From contig JAHHGX010000011.1 of NCBI GenBank assembly GCA_019359675.1, forward strand, positions 1 through 64,000: 64,000 nucleotides of DNA, written 5' to 3'. Below the pieces are notes generated by a model. That model made no database searches. It saw nothing but the letters and a program-made list of their open reading frames with translations, and was not told where the DNA came from. Source of the DNA: Calothrix sp. FI2-JRJ7. Its GTDB lineage: Bacteria; Cyanobacteriota; Cyanobacteriia; Cyanobacteriales; Nostocaceae. Below are positions 17,830 through 27,029 of this stretch, piece after piece. A program made the translations under genes and the position numbers. Within the stretch, counting starts at the first letter, position 1; each line of letters begins with the position of its first letter.

Positions 17830-19073
17830 TATGGCGCCAAAAATTGGCGAGCATATTCTATAGCTTCGTCATAGGTAGAAACCTTGCCCTCAATTTGCGC
17901 GATGGCAATTTCAGTCAGCATTTTTCCTAACAGTGGCGAAGCTGGTATGTTTAGTGCTATAATGAGTTTCTTCCCATTTAATAAGGAAATGGGATGAGCC
18001 ACCGGATCATCAGGGTTAAGGTAGCGGGCGATAATTGGTGCAATGCCCTCTACCGAATTATTACATGCCATTGCCATAATGCATGTCGCGGGCAATACGT
18101 TTTCCGCTTCCTTATACAAAAAGTATTGTTCGCGCAATGGCATGTGTGGTGTGTTTAACTGTGGGTACAGTCTTAATACAGTTATTACGGCTTTAATTTC
18201 AGCACGACTATAGCTAAGTTCGATCAATTCACGTTCGGCTTGTTCTAAATTAGGATTTACTAGACATGCGAGTTTAGCAATACCTAGCCATGTTGTTTTT
18301 ATAGTATCACGGATACACGTATTTAGCTCAACTTCTAGCTGGCGCCATTTTTGTGATAGTTCTAAGTAAGCTGCATCGACTTTTTGTAACCGTGAATATG
18401 CTTCTGGGGTTATATTTTGAAAGAATGGCGCCAATAATTTGTCTTGTATAGCTTTTATTATCCAGGGAGTTCCTTGAGGATTCAGAAGCATGTAGCTCAG
18501 TTCGGTACGCACTCTCTCTGTGGCAACTTGAGTTAGTAGTGGCGCCAAAGTCCGAATGGTATTTTGAGTGTGGGTTTCTATATCAAAACCAAGTTGTGCA
18601 GCTTGACGATATCCACGCATTAACCGTAAAGGGTCATCTTCGAGGTTATGTTGCGAAACCATTCGTAAAATCCCCGCTTGTATATCAGCATAACCAAAGA
18701 GGGGGTCGATTATTTCTTGGGTGTGAGGATTGAACGCGATAGCATTTATCGTAAAATCACGTCTATGCAAATCTATTTCTAAGCTGTCTCCTTCCTGCTG
18801 GGCAATATCTACCGTTGCATTGTCAAATACCACCCGTGCTATTTGTCTTTGTGGGTCGAGCAAAACAAACCCTGCTTTGTAATGCGCTGCAAGTTTCTGG
18901 GCAACACCAACCGCATTCAGAGGTAATATAAAATCTAAATCCAAATACTCCCGCTTTCTACCTAATATCGCATCCCGAACGGCGCCTCCCACTAAATAAA
19001 TAGGTTGCGGTAATAAATCTAAATTAAAAGGATAATTTTCTGGAGATAAAGAAGGTAAAGGTAAATTATACAT
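17829..19073 (-). CDS. cca: CCA tRNA nucleotidyltransferase
   Basis: A 414-residue enzyme from ATG 19073 that adds or repairs the 3' CCA of tRNAs. The class II poly(A) polymerase head is clear: YLVGGAVRDAILGR, then EYLDLDF with the catalytic aspartates, RRDFTINAIAFNP, and DPLRLMRGYRQAAQLGF. The C-terminal neck/body is helical. The frame is open for 13 more codons upstream to 19112, but these (TLGRNRVSL) come from an AAGAAACCCGGTTTCT repeat, so the internal ATG is preferred. This is a core housekeeping gene. Confidence 0.9.
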   Translation of the reverse strand: MYNLPLPSLSPENYPFNLDLLPQPIYLVGGAVRDAILGRKREYLDLDFILPLNAVGVAQKLAAHYKAGFVLLDPQRQIARVVFDNATVDIAQQEGDSLEIDLHRRDFTINAIAFNPHTQEIIDPLFGYADIQAGILRMVSQHNLEDDPLRLMRGYRQAAQLGFDIETHTQNTIRTLAPLLTQVATERVRTELSYMLLNPQGTPWIIKAIQDKLLAPFFQNITPEAYSRLQKVDAAYLELSQKWRQLEVELNTCIRDTIKTTWLGIAKLACLVNPNLEQAERELIELSYSRAEIKAVITVLRLYPQLNTPHMPLREQYFLYKEAENVLPATCIMAMACNNSVEGIAPIIARYLNPDDPVAHPISLLNGKKLIIALNIPASPLLGKMLTEIAIAQIEGKVSTYDEAIEYARQFLAP

Positions 19074-19080
19074 TTTTGTC

Positions 19081-19149
19081 AAAGAAACCCGGTTTCTACC
19101 CAAAGTTATCATGTTTATTACAATCTCGATAAAGAAACCCGGTTTCTCA
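19081..19149. repeat. direct AAGAAACCCGGTTTCT repeats upstream of cca
   Basis: AAAGAAACCCGGTTTCT occurs at 19081 and again at 19131, about 50 bp apart and each nearly palindromic. Related to the AAACCTGGTTTCT family. It lies in the cca/ycf34 divergent region and extends the cca reading frame. Confidence 0.7.
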
Positions 19150-19196
19150 AATTTTAAGCTAGATTAGCAATACAAGGTTATGGAGTTGATTCTGTT

Positions 19197-19445
19197 ATGT
19201 GTGTTTGTATCAACTGCCACTATGTAGACCGCTGTTTTACCTACCACGCAGTAGAAGGACAGCACGAACAACCTCATTTGACCGAAACACCTGATTTCGA
19301 GCCAAATGAACCATCAATTAATGTTAACATCCGCCCGCGCGGAGATATTATTGAGATGGAATGGGACGTAGTTGGCTGTCTCAGCTTCAAAGAAGAAAAA
19401 GGTAAATGGTCGAAACTGCGTCCAGGTGAGTTAGTCCCGACTTGA
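19197..19445 (+). CDS. ycf34: Ycf34 family protein
   Basis: An 82-residue protein with the family signature MCVCINCHYVDRC (cysteines 2, 4, 7, 13), TYHAVE, LTETPDFEPNEP and a C-terminal EMEWDVVGCLSFKEEKGKW. Ycf34 is conserved in cyanobacteria and some algal plastids and has been linked to Fe-S binding and photosynthetic electron transport regulation. Length is as expected. It is divergent from cca. Confidence 0.92.
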   Translation: MCVCINCHYVDRCFTYHAVEGQHEQPHLTETPDFEPNEPSINVNIRPRGDIIEMEWDVVGCLSFKEEKGKWSKLRPGELVPT

Positions 19446-19483
19446 CGCAACATAACTTAATATTTTGATTTGAAATGCGATTA

Positions 19484-19532
19484 CCTCAAAAGGGGTATGG
19501 TGCGTTATGCCGTCGCGCATCGCACCATTTTA
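19484..19532. repeat. GGTGCGTTATGCC...GCACC hairpin
   Basis: A short member of the GGTGCGT hairpin family (about 19498-19528) lies between ycf34 and the methylase remnant. It could terminate ycf34. Confidence 0.5.
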
Positions 19533-19602
19533 TCCATTTTTATCGTCACTCTCTATTATTTCCCTCTCAATAATTTCCTTTACTAATTGAGAAATATCTA
19601 TA

Positions 19603-20157
19603 TTAAGTATATTTGCTTCTCTTAACCTGTGATAAAACTTCTCTATAATCAAAAGATGTAAATACACATTTGCCTTTGAGTAACTTTGAAACTCCTTCGA
19701 TATTCTTTAACATTTTTTCTGGCTGGGTTCCCTTTCGTCTTTTATCGGGACTTTGATTAAATAAACCTTCGTTATTATATCTGACTGCCCCTTTGACACA
19801 TCGAGCTACAATGTATAAAAACAGTATTGGGTCATTATTAGTATTAAATTTATCTCGTATTTGATAATAATGTTTGATAGAATCACCAATTTGCTCGTTC
19901 CATACTTGTGAATATGCGTCTGCGACATTATAGGGATGCTCGATAATTAGTTCCAACAGTTGAATTAATGGTTTGTTTAGGTCATTTATCCAATATTGCT
20001 GAGAAACTCGTTGTGCAGATGCAGCAACGCTAATGGCAGCAGTCCCCGCAAATGGTTCTACCAATCTTTCTATCTTCTTGGGTAAAAAATTGAGAATGGT
20101 TGATGCAATACCTCTTTTACTTCCTTGATACTGAATTGGATGCGGCTGATTAGTCAT
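19603..20157 (-). pseudogene. D12-class DNA adenine methylase, C-terminally truncated
   Basis: 184 codons with D12/Dam family motifs: IQYQGSKRGIASTILNFLP (AdoMet motif region), LVEPFAGTAAISVAA (motif I, F-x-G), and NDLNKPLIQLLELI. It stops after SFDYREVLSQVKRSKYT, just where the catalytic DPPY block should follow, so catalysis is impossible. Beyond the stop, in a shifted frame, the DNA still encodes FYHRLREANILNIDISQLVK then EIIERE (to about 19535), suggesting that a deletion fused the head of the methylase to the tail of another gene, perhaps its restriction partner. Restriction-modification relic. Confidence 0.75.
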
Positions 20158-20287
20158 GTTGCTTTCTGACTATTTATCAATGATAATTTTCAATATAAAT
20201 ATTCTACAGCATTCCTAAATTATCAGGTATTCCCACAGGCGCCAAATCTACAAAAATCGTTCTATCATAATTTCATCTATATAGAAT

Positions 20288-20917
20288 CTAGATACTCGCT
20301 ATTTGAGTCAAGCGTTTCAAAATACGAAGCACATCATACAACTCATTCCCAGGATTACGTGTTAAAAATCCCTTTGATAAAGCATAGCGAGGAGGGTTGC
20401 CTTTCTCTAATTTAACAAAAATAAAATCACTACCTGTTGCAATCATACCATAACAGGGTTTTTCAGTATTCGGACTAGCCAACATATAAGCAAGAATTTG
20501 TGCTAAACCCTCTTCAATTGAAAAAGAAGCATTTTTGGACTCAATAATCATTACCCATAATTTACCTTTGAAAATTAGTGTATCAATCCTACCTTTAATG
20601 GTTACATCTTCGTCGGGTACAGCAATATCTACAGATTCTTCTACTCTAACATAAAAAGGAGATAGATAAAAATCTCCAATAAAAAGTATTGGGTCAACAA
20701 TTGCCATTCTGACAACATCTTCTAACAAAGGAGGGTAGTTGAGAAGGTTAACATAACCAGCTTTAACTTTATCTAAAAGCTGTTTATCTAAGTCTGTAAG
20801 TTCAGGTAAATCATCTTGCCATTCATGAAAAAATTGCTCATCTGAAACTAACTCAATACCAAAATTATCTATTAGGTAACGAAGGTCAACATCTCTCGCT
20901 TGTTTTACCTGTATCAT
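20288..20917 (-). CDS. PD-(D/E)XK restriction-endonuclease-like protein
   Basis: A 209-residue protein of a cyanobacterial family usually annotated as restriction endonuclease subunit R-like. The nuclease core is visible: VTIKGRIDTLIFKGKLWVMI followed by IESKNA (about 104-128), giving D-X(n)-E-X-K, then a helix with QILAYMLA and GMIATGSDFIFVKL. No helicase or specificity domain is present, and the methylase next to it is truncated. It may be a stand-alone nuclease-fold protein of unknown target. The frame is complete. Confidence 0.65.
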   Translation of the reverse strand: MIQVKQARDVDLRYLIDNFGIELVSDEQFFHEWQDDLPELTDLDKQLLDKVKAGYVNLLNYPPLLEDVVRMAIVDPILFIGDFYLSPFYVRVEESVDIAVPDEDVTIKGRIDTLIFKGKLWVMIIESKNASFSIEEGLAQILAYMLASPNTEKPCYGMIATGSDFIFVKLEKGNPPRYALSKGFLTRNPGNELYDVLRILKRLTQIASI

Positions 20918-20991
20918 AAATTAGCAATGAATTATATATTTATATTATTGATAACTTTATCTCAATATATTATATTATTGAGGCGCCGTAG

Positions 20992-21073
20992 AGAAACCTG
21001 GTTTCTACGTATTCATTGTCGCAGACAAATCGTCATATTTATTACATGCTACCAACGAAGAAACCAGGTTTCT
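20992..21073. repeat. MITE-like element, copy C
   Basis: An 82-bp element bounded by AGAAACCTGGTTTCT and AGAAACCAGGTTTCT, with an internal core ATTCATTGTCGCAGACAAAT and ATTACATGCTACCAACG. Near-identical copies are at 33735-33816 and, with longer ends, at 43182-43292. It is non-coding. Confidence 0.85.
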
Positions 21074-21112
21074 ATATCTAGTCAGTACATATGTTTGTAG
21101 CGAATGAGTTAG

Positions 21113-21301
21113 CTAAGAATGTTCTACCCATTTGCGTCCAGCATGTTCTGCTGCTTGGGCAGAATTATATACCTTAAGTTTTCCGTAAACGCTTCCTTCT
21201 GGACTAATCACACGGAACTGCCACAAATGCGTACCTGTATAGAAAACCATTAACACGAACTGGTTGATGCTTGTAACCTGTTGAATTATTGTTCTAGTCA
21301 T
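21113..21301 (-). CDS. small conserved-type hypothetical protein
   Basis: A 62-residue protein: MTRTIIQQVTSINQF, then VFYTGTHLWQFRVISPEGSV, and NSAQAAEHAGRKWVEHS. The balanced composition, strand/strand/helix pattern and plausible length suggest a genuine small cytoplasmic protein. I do not recognise a named domain. Overlaps nothing; followed by a MITE-like element. Confidence 0.55.
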   Translation of the reverse strand: MTRTIIQQVTSINQFVLMVFYTGTHLWQFRVISPEGSVYGKLKVYNSAQAAEHAGRKWVEHS

Positions 21302-21428
21302 GTGGTGTATTTATTAGCACATTTTCCACACTTTTATAACTTTGAATATACCTATTTTGTCAACAGTATTACAACAAGTTTTATTACAAACGGCACCTGC
21401 TGTTACTCTATATAAGTATGTACTTATA

Positions 21429-22230
21429 TTACGATGGGCAGTTTACCTTAACTGATTTTGCCTTAAAATGCCATCTAACCAAGTAGCTTGTTAGTCGTGA
21501 AAGTGGTGGTACTGGCTCAATTGTATAATCTATTACTAAATCATAATTACCTCTATCATATAGTTGAGCGACAAGTGTTTGTATATCGAGTAGCGGTTCT
21601 GTGTCGTTTTCACGTAAAGGTAAGGGGAAAGAAGGAATTGGATGTTGTAGGTTGAATGCGTATAAATCAGCTTTAGGGCGCCTCGACGCGCGGCTAACTA
21701 AAATTCTATAATCGCTTTGAAGATTATTTTGTGCTTGCTGTACAGGTTTACCATCTCTAAGCAAATCAACTTCGACTAAATTTGTATAACTACCCAACAC
21801 CTGTAAACGTTTTTTCGTGTAAGCATTGCGTCCTTCTTGCGAGCGTTTATTTTTGGGAGAAAGAATTTCAATCACGGTTACAACTTCTTGCGTAATAATC
21901 TCTCGTACTTCCAGATAAGTTTCTTTGACTGTTTCTGGCATAGTAACATCTACTGTTACAGCTTCGATTAATGGTAACGCAACCGCAACGCCAGTTTTTT
22001 CTTGTAAAGATGTTTTTTTGCCACTTTGTACTGCAACATCAGCGACAGCAATCAATAGGGAGTCTTCATCGGTTGTTTGATATACTCGTTTTTCGATGGC
22101 AACTTTGTATTTAGGACGCAACTGAGGATTGAGTTCATTAAAAATTGCTGCAATCAGCATCCGCATGAATCTCTGTCCAAAATACTGGATTTTCCAAATA
22201 TGGGTTCATTCCCGGAAATGGTGAAGTCAT
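21429..22230 (-). pseudogene. DUF4058 family protein, frameshifted near N-terminus
   Basis: From ATG 22230 the first frame reads MTSPFPGMNPYLENPVFWTE IH, the invariant DUF4058 N-terminus. The rest of the family (LNPQLRPKYKVAIEKRVYQT, EILSPKNKR, NLVEVDLLRDG, YDLVIDYTIEPVPPLS) continues only in a different frame starting at ATG 22166. The shift (one base inserted or two deleted) is near 22160-22170. The downstream 245-codon frame is otherwise intact. A full paralogue is at 39845-40639. DUF4058 proteins are abundant in cyanobacteria and of unknown function. A sequencing error is possible. Confidence 0.75.
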
Positions 22231-22302
22231 CACAGCACCTTTATATAATAGATAAGTACTAAATTTATGTTTAGTATATCCCGATTAAATTATTATAGGC
22301 GC

Positions 22303-22449
22303 TTACAAACAATCCCTCTCACGTTCGTCAAAATCTTCAATCCAGTTTTCGTCTTGTTTCTCTGTTTCTGATTTTTTCTTTCGCTGGAGTTTTAAACCTA
22401 TATATTCTGGTAGTTTTTTAGTAAGAAAATATACAATGTTTTTTAGCAT
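22303..22449 (-). CDS. 48-residue charged small protein
   Basis: A short frame, MLKNIVYFLTKKLPEYIG, then KLQRKKKSETEKQDENW and an acidic tail IEDFDERERDCL. AAGGG lies about 12 nt upstream of the ATG. The amphipathic start followed by basic then acidic blocks looks protein-like, but no family is recognised. It sits alone between the DUF4058 remnant and tsaE, so this is tentative. Confidence 0.4.
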   Translation of the reverse strand: MLKNIVYFLTKKLPEYIGLKLQRKKKSETEKQDENWIEDFDERERDCL

Positions 22450-22564
22450 GAGCTTAAATACCCTTGTTTAAAGTGTAAGTGGAAGAAAATATTACGTCAT
22501 TATACTGATAGTGACTTATATTTGAGTATTTTAGTTTGCTCATTGTATCTATGTATGCTTGACA

Positions 22565-23041
22565 TTACTTCTGTTGTAACTCATTCAAGCCATTTTGACT
22601 GTAGTCTAAGATAGTGTTAAATGGGGTAATTGTAATTTCGCGAGTTCCCTGTTGGGTGTGGGTTAAATGGATGTTTATATAACTATCTGGTTTGTAAGGC
22701 ATTCTTTCTGCCCATTCGATTGCTACAATTCCTGGTGTAACTTCTATACCTTCCCAGTAAGTTTCTAAGTTTAGTGCTGAGACTTCGTTTGGTTCTAAAC
22801 GATATAAGTCTAAATGGTAAAGTGGTATACGCGCTTCGGTATATTCGTTGATTAATGTGAAGGTTGGACTAACGATGGGGTCGGTAATACCTAAACCCTC
22901 TCCTATTCCTTTTACCAAGGTGGTTTTACCTGCTCCTAGGTCTCCGAATAGTAAGATGACGGTTGAAGCTGGTAAGGTGCTACCTAGTTTTACTCCTATT
23001 TCGTGTGTGAGTTCTGCGTCTTTAAGGGTGAGCTTTATCAT
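22565..23041 (-). CDS. tsaE: TsaE, tRNA t6A biosynthesis ATPase
   Basis: A 158-residue protein with the Walker A motif FGDLGAGKTTLVKGI (32-46), VSPTFTLINEY, LYHLDLYRL and IEWAERM. These are all TsaE (YjeE) signatures. TsaE is the P-loop ATPase partner of TsaB/TsaD in threonylcarbamoylation of A37 in ANN-decoding tRNAs. Length is normal. Core gene. Confidence 0.92.
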   Translation of the reverse strand: MIKLTLKDAELTHEIGVKLGSTLPASTVILLFGDLGAGKTTLVKGIGEGLGITDPIVSPTFTLINEYTEARIPLYHLDLYRLEPNEVSALNLETYWEGIEVTPGIVAIEWAERMPYKPDSYINIHLTHTQQGTREITITPFNTILDYSQNGLNELQQK

Positions 23042-23094
23042 TGGGGAAAGGGGAAGAGTTAAGATTATTTAATTCTTAATTGTTAATTTAACTT

Positions 23095-23237
23095 TAAAAT
23101 TCAATATTTAACTCTATTCTTTGCTTTGGTGCGTGACTTTAAAATTCAATATTTAAGTCTATTCCTCGCTCTGGTGCGTGACGCTACTATATAAGCGCTT
23201 CGTTTGATAATTGTTATGGCGTCACACACCCTACCTT
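23095..23237. repeat. GGTGCGTGACGC hairpin and short tandem duplication
   Basis: TTTAAAATTCAATATTTAA recurs at 23092 and 23130. It is followed by GGTGCGTGACGCTACTA...TAGCGTCACAC-type arms (about 23172-23232). This is the same intergenic family as at 9505, 14548, 26214 and 35178. It abuts the 3' end of the yvcK-like gene. Confidence 0.75.
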
Positions 23238-24599
23238 TTAAATTCTGGCGCCACTGTACCATTTGATAAGTACTTTTGCCAGTTTTTGCGAGTCGTGACG
23301 AACGCACCCTTTTTCGTCTTCGTGCATTATATTCGCTAAGACGATACGGCGCCCAAGTTTGGTTACGTCTTCTCGGTCTAAGAAAACGGGGTGTGAGTTT
23401 CCTTGAGCGTAACGTACTAATGCTCGTGGTGATGGTGATTTTTGATGGACGAGTACTGCGTTGAATAATGGTCTTCCACACGCTTTGTCTATCGCTTTTA
23501 TATGTTCGGAGACTGAGTAACCTTGAGTTTCACCCGGTTGTGTCATGATGTTACACACGTAAATACGTGGTACGTCTGCTGCTGCGATTGCATCTGCTAT
23601 TTGCGGTACTAGTAAATTAGGAATAACACTGGTGTAAAGGCTACCTGGACCCATTATTATATAATCGGCTTCTTTGATAGCTTTTATCGCTGCTGGCAAA
23701 GCTTTGGGGTCTATGGGTGTGCAACCAAAATCTGTAATTGTACCTTTGGCTTCTGTAATTTTTGATTCACCTACAATTCGGCGCCCATCAGATAGTTCTG
23801 CCCAAAGACGAATATCACTGAGCGTTGCGGGTAAAACTTGTCCGCGAATAGCTAAGACTTTAGAACTCGCAGCAACTGCACGCTCTAAGTCTCCTGTAAT
23901 ATCACTCAAAGCAGTTAAGAATAAGTTACCAAAACTATGACCGCTTAAACCGTCACCGCTACTAAAACGATATTCAAATAATTCTGTTAACAGTTTTTCT
24001 TCATCTGCTAACGCGGTTAAACATTTACGGATATCTCCTGGTGGTAACATGCCAAATTCTTCGCGTAGTCTACCAGAAGAGCCACCATCATCACCAACTG
24101 TCACAATTGCGGTGATATTAGCACTGTAGGTTTTGAGACCACGTAATAAAGTTGACAGTCCCGTACCGCCACCAATAACTACTATTTTGGGACCGCGATA
24201 TAATCGACGATGCGCTAGTAAAACATCTACCAGTTCCTCTTCGGCACCAGGTCGAAGAACTTGAGTAATAGAGCTAACAGTGCGCGTTTGACCCCAAAGC
24301 AGTAGTAATAGTCCCAGCAATAAAACAATCGGACCACTAATATAGTACGGTACAATATCTGTGATTTTTCCTAAGAAATTTCTAAGTAGTTCGATGGCCC
24401 AAAAAATTGGTGTGAGTCGAATCGAAATAGCCAACCCTAAAACTCCAAGCACCACACCACTGATGCTTATAAGTAGCCAACGCTTAACCGAAAGTCCTGG
24501 AGATAGCCACTTGAACCACTGGTTAACCCGGTAGGAAGTTCGACGCCTTGACTGAGGAAGCAGAGTGTTGAGGGCTTGTTTTATAAAACCAATTGACAT
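23238..24599 (-). CDS. YvcK/CofD-like gluconeogenesis factor family protein
   Basis: A 453-residue protein from ATG 24599 ([16 protein letters not shown]). Two hydrophobic segments ([20 protein letters not shown] and [18 protein letters not shown]) precede the YvcK domain. That domain has [58 protein letters not shown] and [19 protein letters not shown]. YvcK-like proteins bind nucleotide sugars and influence carbon and cell-wall metabolism. The membrane-anchored N-terminus is usual in cyanobacteria. A longer frame to 24677 exists, but its first 26 residues look non-coding. Confidence 0.88.
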   Translation of the reverse strand: MSIGFIKQALNTLLPQSRRRTSYRVNQWFKWLSPGLSVKRWLLISISGVVLGVLGLAISIRLTPIFWAIELLRNFLGKITDIVPYYISGPIVLLLGLLLLLWGQTRTVSSITQVLRPGAEEELVDVLLAHRRLYRGPKIVVIGGGTGLSTLLRGLKTYSANITAIVTVGDDGGSSGRLREEFGMLPPGDIRKCLTALADEEKLLTELFEYRFSSGDGLSGHSFGNLFLTALSDITGDLERAVAASSKVLAIRGQVLPATLSDIRLWAELSDGRRIVGESKITEAKGTITDFGCTPIDPKALPAAIKAIKEADYIIMGPGSLYTSVIPNLLVPQIADAIAAADVPRIYVCNIMTQPGETQGYSVSEHIKAIDKACGRPLFNAVLVHQKSPSPRALVRYAQGNSHPVFLDREDVTKLGRRIVLANIMHEDEKGCVRHDSQKLAKVLIKWYSGARI

Positions 24600-24775
24600 A
24601 CAAGCATGAAGAACGCGGTGAGCTAAAATAATGATTAACAGAAAATGTACACTACATGCATTCAAAACTGAGTGCAAGATTATTACATTTATAATTCTAT
24701 TTATCTAAAAAACAAGTAATTAAAGTTGCTAGCATTACTATCTCACGTTGTTTATGGTATTCGTAATAAAAGTAC

Positions 24776-25267
24776 ATGGAAAAGCGCATTTTAGGATTAG
24801 ACCCTGGTCTTGCCATTTTAGGTTTTGGTGCCATTACTTATACAGCAAGCAATAATATAGTTCAGGATACATCAGTAAAAATGCTTGACTTTGGCGTAAT
24901 TCGCACAGAAGCAGGAACAGAAATGGGAACGCGCTTGTGTACTCTGTTTGATGATTTGCATACCCTAATTGAAGAAATTAAACCAGATTTAGTTGCGATA
25001 GAACAATTGTTTTTCTATCGAATGGGAAATACCATCTTAGTCGCCCAAGCACGCGGCGTCATTATGCTGGTACTAGCACAGCATAAACTACCATACGTCG
25101 AATTTGCACCAAAACAAGTCAAGCACGCTTTAACAGGGTATGGAAATGCAGAAAAATACGAAGTTCAAGAAGCTGTAGCGCACGAATTAAATTTGGATGC
25201 TATACCAAAACCAGACGATGCCGCAGATGCCCTGGCTATCGCATTAACCGCATTGTATCAAATTTAG
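24776..25267 (+). CDS. ruvC: Holliday junction resolvase RuvC
   Basis: A 163-residue endonuclease. The catalytic acids are visible as D9 ([14 protein letters not shown]), E76 (LVAIEQLFF) and D148/D151 ([13 protein letters not shown]). The RuvC-type [16 protein letters not shown] and [16 protein letters not shown] are intact. It cuts Holliday junctions produced by RuvAB. Length is standard. Confidence 0.95.
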   Translation: MEKRILGLDPGLAILGFGAITYTASNNIVQDTSVKMLDFGVIRTEAGTEMGTRLCTLFDDLHTLIEEIKPDLVAIEQLFFYRMGNTILVAQARGVIMLVLAQHKLPYVEFAPKQVKHALTGYGNAEKYEVQEAVAHELNLDAIPKPDDAADALAIALTALYQI

Positions 25268-25270
25268 GCA

Positions 25271-25376
25271 ATGGATGTAACGGATGTAACGGATGCGTGG
25301 TTTGAAATTACTGAATATCGTTTACAATCAATTAATTTATATAATTTATCCGTTACATCCGTTCATTATCCGTTGC
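25271..25376. repeat. 9-bp STRR arrays in inverted orientation
   Basis: GGATGTAACGGATGTAACGG (25273 onward) is answered by TTATCCGTTACATCCGTT (from 25347), so the 9-bp units (GATGTAACG) could pair over the 110-bp ruvC to deacetylase gap. The same unit recurs at 41297-41338. These are the short tandem repeats typical of heterocystous cyanobacteria. Confidence 0.75.
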
Positions 25377-25377
25377 T

Positions 25378-26235
25378 ATGTATCCACCATCTTACGACCC
25401 CCTTGACAGGCGCCCACCTTTAAAGCTACCCAATAATGAGCGGGTAGCAGTTTGGGTAGTAATGAACGTAGAACATTTTACTTTTGGTAAACTTGGCACA
25501 GCGATTCAGCCACATTTAAATAGTCAGCCAGAAATTGCTAACTACGGATGGCGAGATTATGGTAATAGAGTAGGAATATGGCGCCTGTTTGAGTTGTTCG
25601 CTGAATTATCCATACCAGTAACAGCAGCAGTGAACGGTGAAATTTGCACCCTGTACCCCGAAATTATGACAGCAATAAATACATATGGCTGGGAAGTCAT
25701 GGCTCATGGTATTAATAATTCCACAGGTCATAGCGGTATGGATAAACAAACAGAGACGCAAATTATTGAGAAAACATTAAGCTTGTTAAAGCAAGCTACT
25801 GGAAAATTACCCAAGGGATGGTTAACACCAGGGTTTTCCATCACGGAATCAACGTTTGAATTATTGCACGGCGCCGGAATAGTATATACTGCTGACTGGG
25901 TTAACGACGACCAACCGTATTGGTACCCGCTTCAAGATGGTCGAATGTTAGCGATACCGTATACGATTGAAGCTAATGATATCACGCTGTGTTTGAGTAA
26001 TAGATTTTCGGGCGCCGAATTTGCACAAGCGATACAAGACCAGTTTGACCAGCTTTGGCTTGATGGCGAAAAAAACCCACGTGTAATGGCAATAGGTTTA
26101 CATCCCTTCATAGTCGGTCAACCATTACGGATGAAATATCTAAAACAGTGTTTATCATATATTAAAAGCAAGCCAGATACCTGGATAACCACAGGTGAGG
26201 CAATATACGAACAGGTAGGGTGCGTGACGCCATAA
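25378..26235 (+). CDS. polysaccharide deacetylase / PuuE-like allantoinase family protein
   Basis: A 285-residue NodB-fold protein: VAVWVVMNVEHFTFGK, YGWRDYGNRVGIWRLFELF, VTAAVNGEICTLYPE, GWEVMAHGINNSTGHSGM, PKGWLTPGFSITESTFELL and a C-terminal VMAIGLHPFIVGQPLRMKYL. The YGWRDYGNRVG..RL and HPF.VGQP features resemble the metal-independent allantoinase PuuE subgroup rather than chitin deacetylases. The adjacent AllA-like gene supports a ureide/purine role. The last residues (EQVGCVTP) are encoded by a GTAGGGTGCGTGACGCC repeat that provides the stop, so the natural C-terminus may have been replaced. Confidence 0.75.
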   Translation: MYPPSYDPLDRRPPLKLPNNERVAVWVVMNVEHFTFGKLGTAIQPHLNSQPEIANYGWRDYGNRVGIWRLFELFAELSIPVTAAVNGEICTLYPEIMTAINTYGWEVMAHGINNSTGHSGMDKQTETQIIEKTLSLLKQATGKLPKGWLTPGFSITESTFELLHGAGIVYTADWVNDDQPYWYPLQDGRMLAIPYTIEANDITLCLSNRFSGAEFAQAIQDQFDQLWLDGEKNPRVMAIGLHPFIVGQPLRMKYLKQCLSYIKSKPDTWITTGEAIYEQVGCVTP

Positions 26236-26364
26236 CAATCGCGAAGTAAAACTAATAAACTAGAAGCGTCACGCACCTTACAAGTTAAGAGTATTAATGG
26301 TACCTGAAAGCACTTTAATATATATTACATTGATTGGTTGTAATAGCTTTCACGCACCCTACTT
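26214..26364. repeat. two GTGCGTGACGC/GCGTGAAAGC-type hairpins
   Basis: Hairpin 1 is GGTAGGGTGCGTGACGCC...AGCGTCACGCACC (26214-26277), overlapping the 3' end of the deacetylase gene. Hairpin 2 is GGTACCTGAAAGCAC...AGCTTTCACGCACC (26298-26358). Both lie between two genes that may form a functional pair. Confidence 0.8.
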
Positions 26365-26409
26365 ACTACTTACCAAAAGCAAAGTTAGGAGTTAGGAGTT
26401 AATTAAATA

Positions 26410-26994
26410 ATGACTATATCGCAAATTAAAACTATAACAGTTCCCGTTATTGATGCAACTCAAGAAAATATCAAACCATATGGATATTTACTTGGTGACG
26501 ATGTAAGTAAACCTGGTTTAGGAATACCCTTTTACCAAGAAAGAGTTCTTGAAGGTGAAAATATCGACTTTAGCTATCGTGGTACTGCTACATTTAGAAC
26601 CGCAAAAATCATGCCGGGATATCCCAATATTATCTGGTTAGAGCGTCATATGCATATGACCCAGATGTTTATTGCGTTGGGACAATCACCCTTTATTATG
26701 GTCATGGCGCCACCTAATCATAATAATGATAATTATAATCAAAGTGTACCAAATTTAAATGAAGTTAAAGCGTTACGTTTTCCACCAGGACACGGATTAT
26801 TATTACATTTGGGTACATGGCATGATTTTCCGATAGCTTGCGAAACACCCGTAGTTATCCTGACGGCAAACTCAGACGAGGTGGTAACAGCATTAAGCGA
26901 GATGAAGGAACCCGGAGAAATGAATCAAGGTGATGTGTATAAAATTTCGTTGCCTAAAAGATTGGGTTATGAAATTCAACTTGATGTAGCGTAA
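26410..26994 (+). CDS. ureidoglycolate lyase (AllA)-like protein
   Basis: A 194-residue cupin-like protein: KTITVPVIDATQENIKPYGY, IPFYQERVLEGENIDFSYRG, IIWLERHMHMTQMFIALGQS, FPPGHGLLLHLGTWHDFP and VVILTANSDE. The H-M-H-M..Q..I.LG and GTWHD motifs correspond to the ureidoglycolate lyase/hydrolase cupin. AllA converts ureidoglycolate to glyoxylate plus urea. Together with the upstream PuuE-like gene this suggests use of allantoin or a related ureide; the true substrate is unproven. Confidence 0.75.
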   Translation: MTISQIKTITVPVIDATQENIKPYGYLLGDDVSKPGLGIPFYQERVLEGENIDFSYRGTATFRTAKIMPGYPNIIWLERHMHMTQMFIALGQSPFIMVMAPPNHNNDNYNQSVPNLNEVKALRFPPGHGLLLHLGTWHDFPIACETPVVILTANSDEVVTALSEMKEPGEMNQGDVYKISLPKRLGYEIQLDVA

Positions 26995-27029
26995 ACTTTT
27001 TTGTGCGCCATTGGCGCACAAAAATAATA

